Assembly (NCBI RefSeq): GCF_018613805.1
Contig: NZ_JAGGPL010000014.1
Span: 33,623 to 97,622 of the forward strand
Direction: 5' to 3'
Source: Arthrobacter sp. ISL-48
GTDB taxonomy: Bacteria; Actinomycetota; Actinomycetes; Actinomycetales; Micrococcaceae
Length of the DNA: 64,000 bases
Position numbers and translations under genes: made by a program. A model generated the notes under the pieces. It saw only the letters and a program-made list of their open reading frames with translations. It ran no database searches and was not told the DNA's origin. Position 1 is the stretch's first letter, and each line of letters opens with the position of its first letter. Positions 34,169 to 42,816 of this stretch are shown here, piece by piece.

Positions 34169-34705
34169 ATGGGGACGAACAAAAGAAACACCAGCATGGC
34201 TCGCGCACTTTTCTCCGTCCTAATCGCCAGTGGGTTAGGGCTGGCCGGCTGCGCAGTACCTGGTACTAATGACACGATCCGGTCCGGTGCCCCATCCCCG
34301 ACTTTGACGGCAGCGTGTCCCCGGGTAGAGGAGATTCCCGACCAGGCGCGGGGCTGTGCCGTGTACGATCCTGACGCTGCAATGGCCGAGAACGAGGTCT
34401 ACCGTAAGGAGAGGCCTGTCGACGCCGGCTCTCAGGCCAAACTCGATTCCTACATCGCGCCCGCGCAGGAAGCGCTCGGCAAGATACCGCTGCCGGCCAC
34501 GCAGGAAGGTGTCAAAAACGCACTTGCATCGGTGGGCCTCAGCAGGAGCGACGTGCAGACCGATGAGAGCGGCCGAGGTGTAAGATTCGGGGTTTCCGCC
34601 GGCGGCGGTTGCCTCAACGGGTTCGTGGGCAACGAGGGCCAACTCCAGGTCGGGACCGGTGGTTTTATCTTGGACGGTGGATGCCTCGCCATGTCCGGGC
34701 ACTGA
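34169..34705 (+). CDS. Putative lipoprotein, uncharacterised
   Basis: 178 aa. The signal peptide MARALFSVLIASGLG ends in the lipobox GLAGC with Cys28, so it should be a membrane-anchored lipoprotein. The mature part starts with a TPS/T-rich tether, has cysteine pairs (ACPRVEE...RGCAVYD; GGGCLNGF...DGGCLAMSG) and no recognised domain. A TAGAGT box lies 6 bases before ATG 34169, so it may be leaderless. It is monocistronic. A short hairpin (TAGGCCT/AGGCCTA, 34840-34860) lies 135 bases downstream. Confidence 0.7.
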   Translation: MGTNKRNTSMARALFSVLIASGLGLAGCAVPGTNDTIRSGAPSPTLTAACPRVEEIPDQARGCAVYDPDAAMAENEVYRKERPVDAGSQAKLDSYIAPAQEALGKIPLPATQEGVKNALASVGLSRSDVQTDESGRGVRFGVSAGGGCLNGFVGNEGQLQVGTGGFILDGGCLAMSGH

Positions 34706-34839
34706 TCGTCCTTGGGGTCCTTCGGGTGGTATCCATGATGAGTTCAGCACCGCGCTGTCCTCAGCGGAGGCTGCAGTAGCTTGCTCGGGCCGTGGCCACA
34801 CTGTTTTCACCGTGTAGGAGCGTGTGCCATAACTGTGCC

Positions 34840-34860
34840 TAGGCCTCAGAGGTAGGCCTA
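34840..34860. terminator. Possible weak hairpin
   Basis: TAGGCCT (34840-34846) pairs with AGGCCTA (34854-34860) over a 7-base loop, without a U-tract. The rest of 34706-34839 shows nothing I can assign. Confidence 0.35.
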
Positions 34861-34872
34861 ACCTTAACCAGC

Positions 34873-34917
34873 AAAAAACCCCGCACTCTCGCCGTTTCGA
34901 GCGACAATACGGGGTTT
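34873..34917 (-). terminator. Terminator of the tRNA-Thr transcript
   Basis: AAACCCCG (34876-34883) pairs with CGGGGTTT (34910-34917). On the minus strand it begins 6 bases after the tRNA and ends in a run of T (the AAAAAA at 34873-34878). Confidence 0.85.
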
Positions 34918-34923
34918 ATCCCG

Positions 34924-34996
34924 AGCTTCCTATCAGAATCGAACTGATGACCTTTTCATTACGAGTGAAACGCTCTACCGACTGAGCTAAGGAAGC
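34924..34996 (-). tRNA. tRNA-Thr (anticodon CGU)
   Basis: 73 nt. Acceptor stem GCTTCCT/AGGAAGC, D-arm AGCTCAGTCGGTAGAGC, anticodon loop CTCGTAA with CGU on a 5-bp stem, and T-arm with GTTCGATTC. The discriminator is U and CCA is not encoded. No other tRNA lies beside it. Confidence 0.97.
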
Positions 34997-35103
34997 ACCG
35001 CATGGATTCGGACGGAAGAACCCGCCGGATCATGCAAGAGTCAACTGTAATAGAGTCCCTGCACCCGGGTCAAAATGGCCTCGAATGCTTTGCACGCAGA
35101 CGC

Positions 35104-36669
35104 TCAGCAGACAGTGTTGTCGCCAGGTACTTTGCCGTCCACGAAGTAGCTGTCCACGGCATCTTCGATGCAGCTGTTGGACCTGCCGTAGGCGGTGTGG
35201 CCCTCGCCCCGCCACGTCAGCAGCGAGGCATTCTCCAGCTGCTTCCGCAGCGACGCGGCCCATTCCAGGGGGGTGGCGGGGTCTCCGGTGGTCCCGATGA
35301 CCACGATCGGGGACTTGCCGGCGTACTTCACCGGCGCCGGAGTCCGCACGTTCTTGTATGGCCAGTCGGCGCAGTTGGTGCCGCCGTAGGCGAAGAAGTA
35401 TCCGAGCGTGGGGGAGTCCTCGAGCAGCCGCTGCTCCTCGGCGCGCATGCCGGCGATGTCCGAGACCATGGGGTAGTCCAGGCAGTTGATGGCATTGAAG
35501 GCGAACGTTGAGTTGGACGTGTATGTTCCGTTGGAGGAACGGTCTGCGCCGAGGTCCGCCAGGCGGAGCATCAGGCTTACATCGCCGGTCATCGCGGCCT
35601 CGAGCGCCTGGGTCAGGGCCGGCCAGCTCTCGTTGTTGTACAACGGCGTGATGAGTCCGCTGACAAACATGGTCCCGTTCACTACCCGTCCGTCCTTGGC
35701 GGTGCGCGGGGTTTCCTGGACCGCGTTGATAAGGTCGCGGATCTGCTGGACGCCAGTGTCAACATTCCCGCTGAGCGGGCAGCCGCCCTTCTGCAGGCAA
35801 TCGGCGACGTAGGACCGGATGGCTCTTTCGAAGGCACGGGCCTGGCCACTGGTCAGGTCCTCGTTGCTGATGGACGGATCCAGGGCGCCGTCGAGCACCA
35901 TCCTGCCCACGTTGTCCGGGAACAGGGAGGCATAGGTGGACCCGAGGAACGTGCCGTAGGAATATCCGAGGTAATTGAGCTTGGCATCGTTGACCACCGC
36001 ACGCAGAATGTCCAGGTCCTTGGCCGAGCTCACGGTATCGATGTGTCCCAGTGAAGGCCCCGTCTGTGCGGCGCACGCGGTACCGATCGCCTTGTTGTCC
36101 GCCAAGGCCGCCGCCAGGCCGGCGTCGGTGTCCAGGGCATAGATCTTGGCACGGGCGGCGTCCCGCTCGGCGTCCGTCATGCAGGTGACGGGGGAAGACC
36201 GCTTGACCCCTCGTGGGTCGAAGCCCACGACGTCGAAGTTGGACCGCACGGACTGGGAGAAGCGGGTTGCCGCCGCGTCCTTGACGAAGTCATAGCCTGA
36301 ACCTCCTGGCCCGCCCGGATTCACCAGCAGGGTTCCGGTCTTCTTGCCTGTGCTCGGAGCCTTCAGTGCGGCAATCTGGATGGTGTCGCCGTCGGGCTTG
36401 TCATAGTCCATAGGGACAGTGACTTTGGCGCACTGAAAGCCATTTTCGCAGGGCTGCCACACAACCTCCTGCGAATAGAAGGAATCGAGCCCGGGGGGCG
36501 CGGAAGCAACGATCGAGGGGTCCGCTTTAACTGTGGAGGGGCTCTTGTCCTGGTTGCCGCCGTCAAAGAGGCTGCACGAGGCGAGCACCACAGCCAGGAC
36601 CAGGGCGCCCGCAGCCCGCAGTCCGATCACCAGGGATCGGGGGTGTGCGGGCACGGGGTGGGCAGTCAT
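35104..36669 (-). CDS. Secreted alpha/beta hydrolase, TAP-type (tripeptidyl aminopeptidase-like lipoprotein)
   Basis: 521 aa. The signal peptide ends in lipobox LASC with Cys32, so it is probably a surface lipoprotein. The hydrolase core opens at TLLVNPGGPGGSGYDFV. NFDVVGFDPRGVKRSSPV and the nucleophile elbow NYLGYSYGTFLG are diagnostic of the SlpD/SlpE/TAP family. The C-terminal TAP-like domain has PIVVIGTTGDPATPLEWA (Asp) and EGHTAYG (His). Members release tripeptides or dipeptides from protein N-termini. ATG 36669 has a good AAGGAG ribosome site. It follows holB-tmk on the same strand, 22 bp after the holB stop. Confidence 0.92.
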   Translation of the reverse strand: MTAHPVPAHPRSLVIGLRAAGALVLAVVLASCSLFDGGNQDKSPSTVKADPSIVASAPPGLDSFYSQEVVWQPCENGFQCAKVTVPMDYDKPDGDTIQIAALKAPSTGKKTGTLLVNPGGPGGSGYDFVKDAAATRFSQSVRSNFDVVGFDPRGVKRSSPVTCMTDAERDAARAKIYALDTDAGLAAALADNKAIGTACAAQTGPSLGHIDTVSSAKDLDILRAVVNDAKLNYLGYSYGTFLGSTYASLFPDNVGRMVLDGALDPSISNEDLTSGQARAFERAIRSYVADCLQKGGCPLSGNVDTGVQQIRDLINAVQETPRTAKDGRVVNGTMFVSGLITPLYNNESWPALTQALEAAMTGDVSLMLRLADLGADRSSNGTYTSNSTFAFNAINCLDYPMVSDIAGMRAEEQRLLEDSPTLGYFFAYGGTNCADWPYKNVRTPAPVKYAGKSPIVVIGTTGDPATPLEWAASLRKQLENASLLTWRGEGHTAYGRSNSCIEDAVDSYFVDGKVPGDNTVC

Positions 36670-36691
36670 CGTGAGGTCTCCTTGGAAGGGG

Positions 36692-37834
36692 CTAGATCAG
36701 GCTGGCTGCCATGGACTCTATGGTCAATAGCGGAGCAACGTTGGTGGTGGTGATGCGTTCGCGGGCTTTGTTGATGGCGTCCATCCGGGCGAGGGTGGTT
36801 TCCGGCGTGGACCGCCCGGCGAAATCCTCCAGTTCACCCCTTAGCTCAACGTTCACCAGCTCCACAGCATTCCCGAGTTGGATAATCAGCACATCCCGGT
36901 AGAAGGAGAGGAGATCCGTCAAGGTCCGGTCGAGTGAATCGGTGATTGAACGTTTGGCCCGTCGCTTCTGGTCGTCCTCGAGCTGCCTGACCTGGCTGCG
37001 CATGGCCGGTGGAAGCGTTCCGGACTCGGGAGCGCCCAGCGTGGCCAGGAGTGCTGCCTTCTCTGCGGCGTCGCGCTCTTCATTGGAGCTGTTGGCCTCG
37101 GCGGTGGCGATCTTCACCAGCTTGTCCGCCATCATCACTGCCGCCGTCACCCCGCGGAGTCCCAGCGGGAACTTCACGGTTTCCAGCCGGCGGTCCCTTG
37201 CCTCAGAGTCCCGCGCCAGCCGCCGTGCGATACCCACATGGCTTTGGGCCGCCCTCGCTGCACGCTCGGCGAGGGCAGGTTCCACGCCGTCTCGTTTAAC
37301 GAGCAAAGCGGCGACGTCGGCGGCCGGCGGCAGCCGCAGCGCCACGGCACGGCAGCGTGAACGGATTGTCACCAGGACGTCTGCCGGAGACGGCGCGCAC
37401 AGCATCCAGATGGTGCGCGGAGTGGGTTCCTCGATCGCCTTGAGCAGCACGTTCGTGGTGCGTTCGGCCATCCTGTCGGCGTCCTCCACAACGATGATCC
37501 GCCACCGCCCGGACGACGGCCTGTTGCCGGCCGTGGACACCAGTTCCCTGGCCTCGTCGATGGTGATGGTGACCTTCTCGGTCCGGACGAACGTGACGTC
37601 CGAATGCGTCTCGCCGAGGATGGTGTGGCAGGCAGCGCACTCACCGCAGCCGCGCAGGCTGACGTCGTCCTGATCGCAGTTAAGGGCGGCAGCAAACGCC
37701 TTGGCCGCATTGGAGCGGCCGGACCCGGGCGGTCCAGTGAACAGCCAGGCGTGCGTCAGCCCCTCGCCAAGGGAGGCCATCCGGAGCTGTTCGACGACGG
37801 CGGGCTGGCCTTGGAGGTCATCCCAGACAGTCAT
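36692..37834 (-). CDS. holB: DNA polymerase III subunit delta'
   Basis: 380 aa clamp-loader subunit. The AAA+ P-loop is TGPPGSGRSNAAKA (residues 33-46), with Arg where nucleotide-binding clamp-loader subunits have Lys. That fits a delta' subunit that does not hydrolyse ATP. A zinc-module cysteine set is present (Cys53, Cys63, Cys66, Cys69). VVEDADRMAERTTNVLLKAIEEPTP is the Walker B/sensor 1 region, and RSRCRAVALRLP is typical. Its start overlaps the tmk stop as ATGA, the usual tmk-holB order. Confidence 0.92.
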   Translation of the reverse strand: MTVWDDLQGQPAVVEQLRMASLGEGLTHAWLFTGPPGSGRSNAAKAFAAALNCDQDDVSLRGCGECAACHTILGETHSDVTFVRTEKVTITIDEARELVSTAGNRPSSGRWRIIVVEDADRMAERTTNVLLKAIEEPTPRTIWMLCAPSPADVLVTIRSRCRAVALRLPPAADVAALLVKRDGVEPALAERAARAAQSHVGIARRLARDSEARDRRLETVKFPLGLRGVTAAVMMADKLVKIATAEANSSNEERDAAEKAALLATLGAPESGTLPPAMRSQVRQLEDDQKRRAKRSITDSLDRTLTDLLSFYRDVLIIQLGNAVELVNVELRGELEDFAGRSTPETTLARMDAINKARERITTTNVAPLLTIESMAASLI

Positions 37835-38487
37835 GCGGCACCACGGCCTGAGGACGCGAGCAGTCCGTCAACGCGCGTCAGGATCCGCGCCGCGAGTTCA
37901 GTCACCGGCAGGTGCGCGGGAAGCACGAGGTACGCCGCCGGCCGGCTGGCCGCGAGTTCAAGGAAGGCCTCCCTGATGCGGGTGTGGAAGTCGTCCGCCT
38001 CCGATTCCAGGCGGTCCTCGGCGGCATCCCCGGCGGTCCGGCGGACGCGGCCATCCACCGGATCCACGTCCAGAAGTACGGTGAGGTCAGGCTGCAGCCC
38101 GGAGGTGGCCCACTCGTTGAGCGACCGTACGGCATCGGTGCCAAGATCCCGTCCTGCCCCCTGGTAGGCCACAGAGGAGTCGATATAGCGGTCGGTAAGG
38201 ACAATCTGGCCCTGCGCCAGCGCAGGGCGGATCACCTGGCTTGCGTGCGCGGCGCGCGAGGCTGCGAAGATAAGGGCCTCGGTGTGGGCATCGATATGTC
38301 CATGGCCGTGGTCAAGGACCAGGGAACGCAGCTTTTCGCCGATCGGTGTTCCGCCCGGCTCGCGCGTACGCAAGACCGTCAGGCCGCGGGACTCCAGCGC
38401 CTCGGCCAGACGCGCCGTCTGGGTGGACTTGCCCGCGCCGTCGCCGCCTTCAAAGGCGATGAAAAGTCCGGGGCTCTGGTTAGTCAC
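37831..38487 (-). CDS. tmk: Thymidylate kinase
   Basis: 218 aa, GTG 38487. The P-loop FEGGDGAGKSTQ (about 12-23) is followed by LRTREPGGTPIGEKLR and DRYIDSSVAYQGAGRDLG, the dTMP-binding DRY block. VRRTAGDAAEDRLE near 165-180 corresponds to the LID region. It phosphorylates dTMP to dTDP for DNA synthesis. A TAGGCT box (38499-38494) lies 6 bases before the start, so it is leaderless. It overlaps holB and is divergent from the cystathionine gamma-synthase-type gene 117 bp away. Confidence 0.95.
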   Translation of the reverse strand: MTNQSPGLFIAFEGGDGAGKSTQTARLAEALESRGLTVLRTREPGGTPIGEKLRSLVLDHGHGHIDAHTEALIFAASRAAHASQVIRPALAQGQIVLTDRYIDSSVAYQGAGRDLGTDAVRSLNEWATSGLQPDLTVLLDVDPVDGRVRRTAGDAAEDRLESEADDFHTRIREAFLELAASRPAAYLVLPAHLPVTELAARILTRVDGLLASSGRGAA

Positions 38488-38604
38488 CTGACCAGCCTAC
38501 CGACCACCTCTGACAATCACCCATTGGCGGTACCCCTCTAAGTAATGGGCCAGCCACCCGCGTAGCGCCTCAGGCGCCCCCAGGCTCCAAAGTACGCTTT
38601 CTGC
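38488..38604. promoter_or_regulatory. Divergent leaderless promoters of tmk and the metB-type gene
   Basis: TAGGCT at 38499-38494 (minus) is 6 bases from the tmk GTG. TACGCT at 38593-38598 (plus) is 6 bases from the ATG at 38605. No convincing -35 boxes were found, which is common for these promoters. Confidence 0.55.
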
Positions 38605-39795
38605 ATGAGCCTTTCAGAAGAGCACGCGGCATCCCTGTCGGCCGAGACAGTGGTGGTTGCCGCCGGCCGCCCGCCACGCGTGCGGGACGAACCAGTTAAC
38701 CCACCGATCGTGCTGTCCTCCACGTACTTCGGCACCGGACCCCTCTCTGATGGGGACCGTGGCTACGGCCGGTATTCCAACCCCACCTGGGACCCCTTCG
38801 AAGAGGCGCTGGGCCAGCTTGAAGGTTCCGGACTGCCGGGCCTGGTCTACGCGTCCGGGCTGGCAGCAGTGAGCTCGGCCTTGTCCCTGGTCCCGGCCGG
38901 AGGCATCCTGGTGATGCCCTCGCACAGCTACTCGGGGTCTCTGGTCATGGCCACCGAGCTTGCCCAGAAGGGATTCCTGGAGCTCCGCACCGTGGACATA
39001 GCGGATACCGATGCAGTGAAGGAACAGTTGGCACCCCAGGGGCACGGTGCCCGGACGGCGAGCATGTTGTGGCTCGAAAGCCCCACCAACCCCATGCTGG
39101 GCATCGCCGACATCCGGGAGCTCACAGCTGCCGCCCACCGGGCCGGGGCCATCGTTGTCACGGACAACACGTTCTCCACCCCGTTGGTGCAGCAGCCCCT
39201 GGGACTGGGTTCCGACGTCGTGCTTCACTCGGTGACCAAGTACTTGGCCGGGCACTCCGACGTAGTCCTCGGCGCCCTGGTGACCTCGAATCCGGACATC
39301 CGGGCGGCGCTCCTGCACCACCGCATCATCCACGGCGGCATCGCCGGCCCCTTCGAAGCCTGGCTGGCACTGCGCGGGCTGAGGACCCTTGCGCTGCGCG
39401 TGGAACGCTCGCAGTCATCAGCAGCGGTGCTGGCCGAACGTCTGAGCGGCCACCCCCTGGTTGAAAGCATCCGGTTTCCGGGGCTTTCCACGGACCCCGG
39501 CCATGAACGTGCCAGGACCCAGATGTCAGGCTTCGGGTCCATTATCTGCATCCAGATCGCCGCCGCGGACGGCCTCAGCGGCGCTGACGCCGCCGACAAG
39601 CTCATCGGCGCGTTGCAGCTCTGGCTGCCGGCGACGTCCCTGGGCGGGGTGGAGTCGCTGATCGAACGGCGCCGCCGTCACAGCGCCGAGCCGCTCAGCG
39701 TGCCGGAGAACCTGGTGCGTTTGAGTGTCGGGATTGAGAACGTTGACGACCTCTGGGCCGATTTGAAGCAGGCGCTGGACTCGCTGGGCGGCTAG
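38605..39795 (+). CDS. Cystathionine gamma-synthase / Cys-Met metabolism PLP enzyme
   Basis: 396 aa. PLP-binding Lys212 lies in HSVTKYLAGHSDV. LESPTNPML and VTDNTFSTPLVQQPL, with the Asp that contacts the pyridine nitrogen, and the C-terminal RLSVGIENVDDLWADLKQAL are the standard blocks of the trans-sulfuration family. The order fits cystathionine gamma-synthase (O-acyl-homoserine plus Cys), but gamma- or beta-lyase or methionine gamma-lyase activity cannot be excluded from sequence alone. Leaderless start with TACGCT 6 bases upstream. Confidence 0.9.
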   Translation: MSLSEEHAASLSAETVVVAAGRPPRVRDEPVNPPIVLSSTYFGTGPLSDGDRGYGRYSNPTWDPFEEALGQLEGSGLPGLVYASGLAAVSSALSLVPAGGILVMPSHSYSGSLVMATELAQKGFLELRTVDIADTDAVKEQLAPQGHGARTASMLWLESPTNPMLGIADIRELTAAAHRAGAIVVTDNTFSTPLVQQPLGLGSDVVLHSVTKYLAGHSDVVLGALVTSNPDIRAALLHHRIIHGGIAGPFEAWLALRGLRTLALRVERSQSSAAVLAERLSGHPLVESIRFPGLSTDPGHERARTQMSGFGSIICIQIAAADGLSGADAADKLIGALQLWLPATSLGGVESLIERRRRHSAEPLSVPENLVRLSVGIENVDDLWADLKQALDSLGG

Positions 39796-39801
39796 TCTTG
39801 G

Positions 39802-40158
39802 ATGGTGGACGGTCAACTGATGATTCGGTATGTAGAGCAGGCAGTGTTCTTTATCCTTGCCCTGGTGGCACTCGGACTGGAGCTGTGGGCTCTGCTTGAC
39901 TGCGTCCGCCACAGGGCGGGGGCTTTTGAGGCCACCGGCAAACGGACCAAGACTTTCTGGCTGGCGCTCACTGCCGGCGCCACACTTGTGGGTGTCATCT
40001 CGCTCTTCGGCAGCGGCGGCGGGCTGTTCGGCACGCTGGGCCTGTTCGGTCTGGCCGCCGTCGTGGCCGCATCCGTGTACCTCGCCGATGTGCGGCCCGC
40101 CGTCAAGGACGCCGGGCGTGGAGGCAGCCGCAACACCGGGCCCTACGGCCCCTGGTGA
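39802..40158 (+). CDS. DUF2516 family membrane protein
   Basis: 118 aa if read from ATG 39802. GTG 39805 fits better as a leaderless start because TAGTCT (39793-39798, overlapping the upstream stop) is 6 bases before it. ATG 39820 is a third option. Three hydrophobic segments are seen: VEQAVFFILALVALGLELWALLDC, FWLALTAGATLVGVISLF, and GTLGLFGLAAVVAASVYLADV, ending in DVRPAVKD. This is the DUF2516 pattern (small actinobacterial membrane proteins, unknown function). It converges with the methyltransferase gene, 10 bp apart. Confidence 0.85.
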   Translation: MVDGQLMIRYVEQAVFFILALVALGLELWALLDCVRHRAGAFEATGKRTKTFWLALTAGATLVGVISLFGSGGGLFGTLGLFGLAAVVAASVYLADVRPAVKDAGRGGSRNTGPYGPW

Positions 40159-40168
40159 CCGGCGGCTC

Positions 40169-41008
40169 CTAGCCGCCCGACGGCGCCACGGCCTGCCAGC
40201 CCACTGTCAGTTCCCCCAGCCGCCACCGCGACGGCCCGTCCTGAACCGGCCACCCGGCGTCGAGCAGTGCCTTGCACATGGCATGCCAGCGCTGGCGGTT
40301 CCCGAACGACGCCAGCGGCGCCGATTCCAGCCACGCCCGGTCCATCGCCTGCATCAAGTCGTGGATCCGCTCGCCCGGGACATTACGGTGGATGAGCGCC
40401 TTGGGCAGCCTCTCGGCGATCTCGGACGGCAGGTTGAAACTGCCGAACCGCACCGACATGCTCAGGGACAGTGGCCGCTGCGCATCGAGCGCAACCCACG
40501 TCACCCGGCGCCCGATCTCATCACACGTGCCGTCGATGAACAGGCCGCCGGGGGAGAGCCGGCCCTGGACGAGGCGCCAGATCCCCTCGACGTCCGCCTC
40601 CTCATACTGCCGCAGCACGTTGAACGCCCGGACCAGTACAGGCCTGCCGGGCACCGGGAGTTCAAAGCCGCCAACCAGGAAGGTCAACCCCGGCCGTTCC
40701 AAGGCCTTGGCTACCTGCACGCGCCCCGGTTCGATCTCGATACCGCAGACGCGGACGTCCGGACGGACAGTGGCCAGGCGCTCAAAGAGTTCGACGGCGG
40801 TGGCCGGCGTTGCGCCATAGCCCAGGTCAACGACCAGAGGGTCCTGCGCGGCGCGAAGCCGCCACGCCTGGGGCCCGGTGATCCAGCGGTCCACGCGCCG
40901 CATGCGGTTGGGGTTGGTGGTGCCGCGGGTGATATTTCCGACCGGCCTGCCGGGCCTGTTCTTGCCGGAGGTCTGCGGGGCCGCGACCCGCTCAGCTTTT
41001 TGCACCAC
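40169..41008 (-). CDS. Class I SAM-dependent methyltransferase
   Basis: 279 aa. Motif I appears as [20 protein letters not shown] (about 58-77), and motif II-like [16 protein letters not shown] follows. Motif IV-like [16 protein letters not shown] fits a class I methyltransferase of the UbiE-like set. The N-terminal ~55 residues are basic and rich in Arg/Pro, and the [22 protein letters not shown] segment is distinctive. The substrate is not known. It is transcribed divergently from gpmA. Confidence 0.85.
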   Translation of the reverse strand: MVQKAERVAAPQTSGKNRPGRPVGNITRGTTNPNRMRRVDRWITGPQAWRLRAAQDPLVVDLGYGATPATAVELFERLATVRPDVRVCGIEIEPGRVQVAKALERPGLTFLVGGFELPVPGRPVLVRAFNVLRQYEEADVEGIWRLVQGRLSPGGLFIDGTCDEIGRRVTWVALDAQRPLSLSMSVRFGSFNLPSEIAERLPKALIHRNVPGERIHDLMQAMDRAWLESAPLASFGNRQRWHAMCKALLDAGWPVQDGPSRWRLGELTVGWQAVAPSGG

Positions 41009-41070
41009 CGCCCAACCCTATCCTTGTAACGCTGGGCGGGCCGCTGTGTGCCTCGGCTAGGATGAAAATC

Positions 41071-41817
41071 ATGACTTACAAGCTGATTCTGCTGCGCCAC
41101 GGCCACAGCGAATGGAACGCCAAGAACCTGTTCACCGGCTGGGTGGACGTTGACCTTAACGATCAGGGCCGCACGGAGGCCGTCCGCGGCGGTGAGCTTC
41201 TGGTTGAGCACGATGTGCTCCCGGACATCCTCTACACCTCCCTGCTCAAGCGGGCAATCAACACCGCCAACATCTCCCTTGACAAGGCTGACCGTGGCTG
41301 GATCCCGGTCAAGCGTGACTGGCGCCTCAACGAACGCCACTACGGTGCGCTGCAGGGCAAGGACAAGGCACAGACCCTGGCCGAGTACGGCGAGGATCAG
41401 TTCATGGAATGGCGCCGCTCCTACGACACCCCGCCGCCGCCCCTCGCTGATGACTCCGAGTTCTCGCAGGTCGGCGATCCCCGCTATGCGGATATCGGCG
41501 ACGTCGTGCCCCGCACCGAGTGCCTCAAGGATGTCCTGGTCCGCCTCCTGCCGTACTGGGAGTCGGACATCAAGGAAGACCTCAAGGCCGGCAAGACAGT
41601 CCTAGTGACGGCCCACGGCAACTCTCTGCGCGCGCTGGTCAAGCACTTGGACGGCATCAGCGACGACGCCATCGCCAGCCTGAACATTCCCACCGGCATC
41701 CCGCTGGTTTACGACCTCGACGACGACTTCCAGCCGATCACCCGCGGCGGCACATACCTCGACCCGGACGCCGCCGCTGACGCGATCCTGGCCGTAGCCA
41801 ACCAGGGCAAGAAGTAA
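41071..41817 (+). CDS. gpmA: 2,3-bisphosphoglycerate-dependent phosphoglycerate mutase
   Basis: 248 aa from ATG 41071, chosen because TAGGAT (41058-41063) lies 7 bases upstream. An ATG at 41062 overlaps that box and is rejected. The phosphohistidine motif [10 protein letters not shown] (His10) and [27 protein letters not shown] and [17 protein letters not shown] are the full set of GpmA blocks. It interconverts 3- and 2-phosphoglycerate in glycolysis. It is followed by a strong hairpin and is not in an operon. Confidence 0.95.
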   Translation: MTYKLILLRHGHSEWNAKNLFTGWVDVDLNDQGRTEAVRGGELLVEHDVLPDILYTSLLKRAINTANISLDKADRGWIPVKRDWRLNERHYGALQGKDKAQTLAEYGEDQFMEWRRSYDTPPPPLADDSEFSQVGDPRYADIGDVVPRTECLKDVLVRLLPYWESDIKEDLKAGKTVLVTAHGNSLRALVKHLDGISDDAIASLNIPTGIPLVYDLDDDFQPITRGGTYLDPDAAADAILAVANQGKK

Positions 41818-41848
41818 GGCCACAGCCCAAGTCCTGCTGAAATGACGA

Positions 41849-41879
41849 GCGGCCGGTCACCCCCAAGGTGACCGGCCGC
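41849..41879. terminator. Terminator between gpmA and phoU
   Basis: A perfect 13-bp stem (GCGGCCGGTCACC at 41849-41861 with GGTGACCGGCCGC at 41867-41879) over a 5-base loop, 31 bases after the gpmA stop. Confidence 0.85.
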
Positions 41880-41893
41880 CGTCGTACAGGAGA

Positions 41894-41948
41894 TTTTGTC
41901 CAGATGATGGCATTTAGGCGCCGTTTAAGTCGCACATCTGGGACAAAA
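41894..41948. repeat. Long imperfect inverted repeat downstream of phoU
   Basis: TTTTGTC-CAGATG (41894-41906) can pair with CATCTGGGACAAAA (41935-41948) with one bulged base, around a 28-base loop. It ends 12 bases from the phoU stop. It could end phoU transcription (AAAATC follows on that strand) or be a separate element. Confidence 0.5.
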
Positions 41949-41960
41949 ACCCGGACGGGG

Positions 41961-42623
41961 TCAGGCGTGTTCGATCCCGTTAGGCTGCCACGCACCGGTG
42001 ACCAGGTACGTAACCTTTTGTGCCACGGAAACGCCATGGTCGGCGAAACGCTCAAAGTAGCGGCTCGCGAGTGCCACATCCACCGTGGTGGCGGGGGATT
42101 CGTGCCAGTCGCTCTGTGCGATTGCCTTGAACACACTTACGTGAAGGTCGTTGACGGCGCTGTTCGCCTTCAGGATGTCGCGGGCCACCTCAAGGTCGCG
42201 CGTCTCTAGCAGTACCGTCAGCTTGTCCGCAATCAGCTGGTCCAGTTCGGCCAGCCTCTTGAAAGTCTCCGTCATGGAGGCGGGGATGACAGTGGACGGG
42301 AAACGCAGCCTCGCCAGCTGGGCGATGTGCCGTGCAAGGTCGCCCATGCGTTCGAGGGAGGCGCTCATGCGAAGCGAGCCCACAATCATGCGCAGATCGC
42401 TGGCCACCGGCCCCTGCAGGGCAAGGATGTCGATGGCGCGCTCATCCAAGCTGTTCTGGAGGAAATCGATGCGGGCGTCTGCGGCGATGACATCCTGGGC
42501 GAGATCCACGTCAGCCACCTGGAAGGCCGTTGTCGCCTTCCCGATCGCCGCGCTGACCAACTGCGAGATCTCGACCAACTGGTCGCCCACCTGGGTCAGT
42601 TCTTCCTGAAAAACCTTACGCAC
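41961..42623 (-). CDS. phoU: Phosphate signalling regulator PhoU
   Basis: 220 aa, GTG 42623 with the ribosome site AAAGGAC. Two similar three-helix bundles are visible. One opens with MRKVFQEELTQVGDQLVEISQLVSAAI and carries DLAQDVIAADARIDFLQNSLDERAI and RMIVGSLRMSASLERMGDLARHI. The second carries DLEVARDILKANSAVNDLHVS and ASRYFERFADHGVSVAQKVTYLVTG. The E/D-R-x-x-D metal-binding motifs are present as ERMGD and ERFAD. PhoU dampens Pho signalling through SenX3 (PhoR-type) kinases. A Pho-box-like array lies upstream, shared with senX3. Confidence 0.95.
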   Translation of the reverse strand: MRKVFQEELTQVGDQLVEISQLVSAAIGKATTAFQVADVDLAQDVIAADARIDFLQNSLDERAIDILALQGPVASDLRMIVGSLRMSASLERMGDLARHIAQLARLRFPSTVIPASMTETFKRLAELDQLIADKLTVLLETRDLEVARDILKANSAVNDLHVSVFKAIAQSDWHESPATTVDVALASRYFERFADHGVSVAQKVTYLVTGAWQPNGIEHA

Positions 42624-42713
42624 GTAGGCGTCCTTTCTTTGAAACCCCGGCCGTGAATCTGCAGCAGGAATTCATATCGCCGATTCGGCACTCCAGCGGG
42701 TAACTCTGCCAGT

Positions 42714-42757
42714 GTCCGGTGAACGGTTAGGCATCTGTAGATGAACGTTAGCTGAAC
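42714..42757. promoter_or_regulatory. Pho-box-like array of 11-bp direct repeats (RegX3/PhoP-type binding site)
   Basis: On the minus strand GTTCAGC (42757-42751), GTTCATC (42746-42740) and GTTCACC (42724-42718) are spaced 11 and 22 bp, giving four 11-bp units of which the third (GATGCCTAACC) is degenerate. This is the PhoP/RegX3-type repeat pattern. It reads towards phoU and lies about 60-100 bp before the senX3 start. Confidence 0.65.
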
Positions 42758-42816
42758 CGTCGGTGCAACCGGCCGTTAGCGCCAGACGGACATTTCCCAG
42801 AGCATAAGCTGGAGTT

